This document shows, piece after piece, positions 5,404 to 7,139 of a DNA stretch of 7,139 nucleotides. This DNA comes from Bacillota bacterium (GTDB lineage: Bacteria; Bacillota; Clostridia; Peptostreptococcales; Anaerovoracaceae). The position numbers were made by a program, and so were the translations under genes. Every line of letters begins with the position of its first letter. The stretch's first letter is position 1. The stretch spans positions 1-7,139 of the forward strand of contig JAFYIC010000134.1 in assembly GCA_017538845.1 (NCBI GenBank), in the 5' to 3' direction. The notes beneath the pieces are model-generated. The model made no database searches. It worked only from the letters and a program-made list of their open reading frames with translations, and was not told the origin of the DNA.

Positions 5404-6716
5404 TGGGGCTTAAGGTTGCAAAATTCGGCGGATCATCCGTCGCTGATGCCATTCAGATAGAAAAAATCAAAGATATAATAATGAGCAGCGACGAGAGACG
5501 GTACATCGTAGTATCGGCTCCGGGCAAAAGATTTGATGATGACGCCAAGATCACGGATCTTCTGTATCTCTGCAAGACCCATATGGAGCACAAGCTGCCT
5601 TATCAGCAGCTGTTCCAGGTCATCTGTGACAGATATATGGCTGTCGAAGTCAATCTGGGCACGGACGTTGACCTGAGGAAAGAGTTCAGCAGAATCGAAA
5701 AGGATATGAATGAGGGCGCCAGCACTGACTACGTAGCCAGCCGCGGCGAGTATCTCAACGCAATGATGATCGCTTCGTATCTGGGGTTCGATTTTGTGGA
5801 TTCAGCCGACATGGTGAAATTCAACGAAAAGGGCAAACTGGACGCAGAAGCTACAGATGAAGCCATAAGGAAAGTTCTCAGCAAGCATGAAAAAGCGGTA
5901 ATTCCGGGGTTTTACGGCTCCAAGGCAGACGGGAGCATAAAGACTTTCTCAAGAGGAGGTTCGGACGTTACCGGATCGCTGATCGCCAAAGCCATGGGCG
6001 CGGACGTATACGAAAACTGGACGGACGTATCGGGATTTCTCGTTGCGGATCCAAGGATAGTAAAGACCCCGAAGCCTATAGGCACCATCTCATACAAGGA
6101 ACTGCGAGAGCTTTCATACATGGGAGCCAGCGTGCTTCATGAGGATGCTATACATCCTGCAAGAGTTGCGAATATACCGATCAACATCAGGAACACCAAC
6201 AGGCCTGAAGACGAAGGCACCATGATAACGGCGGAGCCTGCTCTGGAAAACGAACGGATAATAACCGGTATCGCCGGAAAAAAAGATTTCACATCGATCA
6301 CCATATACAAGAGCATGCTCAATGATGAACGCGGATTTGTAAGAAGACTTTCAAGCGTACTTGAAGATCTGAATATACCGATCGAGCATATGCCAAGCGG
6401 TATCGACACCCTTTCCGTAGTCCTGACAAATGAGGACATAGACGGAAGGCTGGACGAGATCCTGGATTCTTTCCAGAAACAGCTTGCACCGGACCATATG
6501 GAAGTGGAAGACGACCTTGCGCTCATAGCGACCGTAGGTTCCGGAATGAGTTACAGGCCCGGTGTATCTGCGAAACTGTTCTCTGCGCTGGCTGAAGTGG
6601 GCGTGAACATCAGGATGATCGACCAGGGCTCCAGTGAAATGAACATAATCGTAGGCGTGAAAAACAAGGATTTTGAGAAATCCATAAAAGCTATATATGA
6701 GGCATTTGAGAAATAG
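5403..6716 (+). CDS. lysC: Aspartate kinase (monofunctional, ACT-domain regulated)
   Basis: Phosphorylates L-aspartate with ATP, the first step toward diaminopimelate/lysine, threonine and methionine; cytoplasmic. In 437 residues, the kinase domain covers ~1-280: KFGGSS at 7-12, SAPGKR at 38-43, SRGEYLNA at 113-120, the SRGGSD loop at 183-188, WTDVSG at 206-211 and DPR at 216-218. Two C-terminal ACT domains follow (~286-360 and ~372-437, including DQGSSEMNI at 407-415), the usual site of feedback by lysine or threonine. The size fits a full-length monofunctional enzyme; there is no homoserine dehydrogenase fusion. The ATG shares its A with the metK stop (TGATG), and GGGAGG (5387-5392) lies 10 nt upstream inside metK, so translation is probably coupled. 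The effector cannot be read from sequence, and the symbol lysC is a convention here rather than proof of the isozyme type. Confidence 0.95.
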   Translation: MGLKVAKFGGSSVADAIQIEKIKDIIMSSDERRYIVVSAPGKRFDDDAKITDLLYLCKTHMEHKLPYQQLFQVICDRYMAVEVNLGTDVDLRKEFSRIEKDMNEGASTDYVASRGEYLNAMMIASYLGFDFVDSADMVKFNEKGKLDAEATDEAIRKVLSKHEKAVIPGFYGSKADGSIKTFSRGGSDVTGSLIAKAMGADVYENWTDVSGFLVADPRIVKTPKPIGTISYKELRELSYMGASVLHEDAIHPARVANIPINIRNTNRPEDEGTMITAEPALENERIITGIAGKKDFTSITIYKSMLNDERGFVRRLSSVLEDLNIPIEHMPSGIDTLSVVLTNEDIDGRLDEILDSFQKQLAPDHMEVEDDLALIATVGSGMSYRPGVSAKLFSALAEVGVNIRMIDQGSSEMNIIVGVKNKDFEKSIKAIYEAFEK

Positions 6717-6753
6717 GACAGAGGTTCCGCAGGGACATCATGAGGAAACGCGA

Positions 6754-7139
6754 ATGTCAGCAATAACAAGCAAGAGCATGAATAAGGACCACCTGAGCAC
6801 AGGCAGAAAACTTCTGGCTGTACTTATAGTTATTGTGATGGCGGTGACTCTTCTGTTGTGCATCGGCTCAAAACCTGAAGAGGCCAAAGCATCGACCGGG
6901 AAGTACTGGCTGAAGGTCAACAGACTGGCCAATGTGGTCACGGCATACAAGTACAAGAACGGCAAATATGTGCCTTACAGGGCGATGCTTTGTTCATCCG
7001 GAGGTGAGAACACTCCGCTGGGCACATTTCATACTCTGAATAAATACAGGTGGAAGGTGCTCATGGGACCGGTATACGGCCAGTACAACACCAGGATATA
7101 CAAGCATTATCTTTTCCACTCTGTGTGGTATTTCAACAA
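6754..7139 (+). CDS. L,D-transpeptidase (YkuD family), 3' end outside window
   Basis: The first 128 codons of a secreted or membrane-anchored cell-wall enzyme. The N-terminus has a basic stretch and then one hydrophobic segment (LLAVLIVIVMAVTLLLCIG, ~20-38). AKA (44-46) follows before STGKYWLK, a possible signal-peptidase I site; C36 lacks a proper lipobox, so a lipoprotein is unlikely. From ~50 the sequence follows the YkuD fold: YWLKVNRLANVVTAYKYKNG, then LCSSGGENTPLGTF (79-92) and YKHYLFHSVWYF (116-127), as in clostridial members. These enzymes form 3-3 cross-links or attach proteins at diaminopimelate in peptidoglycan. The catalytic SxGCxR cysteine motif lies past the window edge. The ATG at 6754 was chosen for GAGGA (6742-6746), 7 nt upstream; the ATG at 6778 is weaker. 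No terminator separates it from lysC 37 bp upstream, so it may share the transcript. Confidence 0.88.
   Translation, partial: MSAITSKSMNKDHLSTGRKLLAVLIVIVMAVTLLLCIGSKPEEAKASTGKYWLKVNRLANVVTAYKYKNGKYVPYRAMLCSSGGENTPLGTFHTLNKYRWKVLMGPVYGQYNTRIYKHYLFHSVWYFN

Overview
The window looks like a chromosomal segment from a low-to-moderate-GC Gram-positive anaerobe of the class Clostridia. The pointers are an EF-Tu ending in [20 protein letters not shown]-type ribosome binding sites, sigma-A promoters with 16-17 nt spacers, an AraC/GH39-type regulator, and a clostridial-style YkuD L,D-transpeptidase. A gut Firmicute (perhaps Family XIII / Anaerovoracaceae) would fit, but genus-level placement is a guess. 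I see no phage, insertion sequence, CRISPR array, tRNA or rRNA.

Left part (1-1160): the 3' end of tuf, closed by a strong intrinsic terminator, then about 780 bp with no convincing gene. This gap is unusually structured. It holds two ~67-69 bp AT-rich direct repeats, each with an internal inverted repeat, plus a hairpin between them and a short GC-rich islet with another hairpin. Further right come a possible promoter, several perfect palindromes and a cluster of three consensus DnaA boxes in 131 bp, partly interleaved with TTGTATAC and TTTTGCAAAA words. It resembles an origin or a DnaA-titration/regulation site, but tuf would be transcribed head-on to a fork leaving it and no dnaA/dnaN is nearby. 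A DnaA-binding control or titration site is therefore more likely than oriC.

Middle part (1161-3951): a plus-strand AraC-family regulator (cupin plus double helix-turn-helix) with a ~240-residue C-terminal extension. I read that extension as the remains of a GH39 beta-xylosidase-like domain whose catalytic barrel has been lost. Convergent to it is a minus-strand gene for a 400-residue soluble acidic protein I do not recognise, with its own terminator and a candidate promoter.

Right part (3952-7139): a sigma-A promoter (TTGAAA-N17-TATAAT) whose -10 box sits in a near-palindrome drives a ~113-nt structured leader and then metK (S-adenosylmethionine synthetase). The aspartate kinase gene (lysC type) overlaps metK by one base (TGATG). 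A membrane-anchored or secreted L,D-transpeptidase gene begins 37 bp later and runs off the window. Aspartate kinase opens the pathway that leads to methionine, lysine and, in Gram-positives, diaminopimelate for peptidoglycan. MetK turns methionine into SAM, and L,D-transpeptidases act on diaminopimelate-containing stem peptides, so the three-gene order is metabolically coherent.
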